Source of the DNA: Marinobacter sp. SS13-12
Lineage (GTDB): Bacteria > Pseudomonadota > Gammaproteobacteria > Pseudomonadales > Oleiphilaceae
Direction of reading: 5' to 3'
NCBI RefSeq assembly: GCF_030227115.1
Contig: NZ_JASSUA010000001.1
Location: 186,001 to 250,000 of the forward strand
DNA: 64,000 nt
Shown one piece after another: positions 63,825 to 64,000 of this stretch (positions are counted from its first letter, which is position 1; every line of letters begins with the position of its first letter). Under the pieces are notes generated by a model. It did not search any database. It was not told the DNA's origin and was given only the letters and a program-made list of their open reading frames with translations. The translations under genes were made by a program, and so were the position numbers.

Positions 63825-64000
63825 ATGGAATGGCTCACCCACTCTCAGACCGGTTTTCAACAGTCCGCCCGCTACCTGCTGGGGATGCGGCTGACGCTTG
63901 TCGTGCTTCAGCTGATCGCAATCGGCGTTGCGGAGGCCATGGTAACTCTGGCGCACCGGACCGAAGCCCTGATCCTGTGCCTGGTCTATGCCGTTGTGGC
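63825..64000 (+). CDS. N-terminal fragment of a membrane protein, cut by the window edge
   Basis: Fifty-eight codons are visible, from ATG 63825. After a polar start (MEWLTHSQTGFQQSARY) come two hydrophobic stretches (about 24-42 and 48-58). This resembles the membrane sensor half of a histidine kinase, but that is only a guess. It starts 63 bases after the KaiC/PEP-synthase-like gene. Confidence 0.5.
   Translation, partial: MEWLTHSQTGFQQSARYLLGMRLTLVVLQLIAIGVAEAMVTLAHRTEALILCLVYAVV

Overview
The window looks like chromosomal DNA of a marine, halotolerant gammaproteobacterium, most likely Marinobacter or a close relative. This is inferred from gene content: a TeaABCD-type ectoine TRAP transporter, SixA-CHAD, YchJ, RecBCD-type RecC, a PEP-CTERM protein and FrmA/NemRA-like genes, with fairly high G+C. 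I see no rRNA, tRNA, CRISPR array, insertion sequence, integrase or phage gene. Genes are tightly packed, often with 4-base start/stop overlaps, and no gene-free stretch exceeds 300 bases.

Layout. 1-1201: 5' part of recC (minus), cut by the window edge. 1471-6437: ectoine uptake operon teaABCD plus a sodium:amino-acid symporter. 6434-8719: membrane diguanylate cyclase (minus). 8884-13732: minus-strand operon of a polyamine ABC transporter led by an unexpected TRAP-type binding protein. 13835-15511: chemoreceptor. 15741-17454: SixA-CHAD fusion and a DCC thiol oxidoreductase. 17459-25746: single genes, namely an outer-membrane barrel, RarD, rhodanese, YchJ, a TauE/SafE permease, a Frag1-like membrane protein, an HD-GYP phosphodiesterase, a hotdog thioesterase, an orphan amino-acid-type binding protein, a DJ-1 family protein and a second thioesterase. 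25798-28783: electrophile module of formaldehyde dehydrogenase frmA, divergent TetR regulator (NemR-like) and nemA. 29052-33720: livKHMGF-type ABC operon with a Tat-exported binding protein. 33812-37800: DASH-type cryptochrome, DUF6231-like protein, PEP-CTERM protein, fructosamine-kinase-like protein and a DUF1232 protein. 37963-39171: ammonium transporter. 39378-43349: Anbu operon (circularly permuted ATP-grasp, alpha-E, transglutaminase, proteasome-like Anbu). 43365-51788: five-gene minus-strand operon joining an RND pump to an AttEFGH-like ABC export system. 52056-53114: second diguanylate cyclase. 53115-57391: second RND pump. 57566-59581: OprC-type copper receptor. 59828-63761: gdhA followed by a protein with a degenerate KaiC-like domain and a PEP synthase-type ATP-binding domain. 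63825-64000: start of a membrane protein.

Regulation visible in the DNA. amtB and the PEP-CTERM gene each have a GG-N10-GC sigma-54 promoter. gdhA has a perfect NtrC-type palindrome inside its probable promoter. The frmA/nemR and nemA promoters share a TAGAC/GTCTA operator, and nemR looks leaderless. The chemoreceptor has a FliA-like -10 box. Together amtB, gdhA and the KaiC/PEP-synthase-like gene suggest a nitrogen-control theme at 37.9-39.2 and 59.7-63.8 kb.

The best candidates for under-described biology are the TRAP binding protein inside a polyamine ABC operon, the RND-plus-AttEFGH operon, the Anbu operon, and the gdhA-linked KaiC-like/PEP-synthase-like fusion. All functions are inferred from reading translated sequence; no database search was run.
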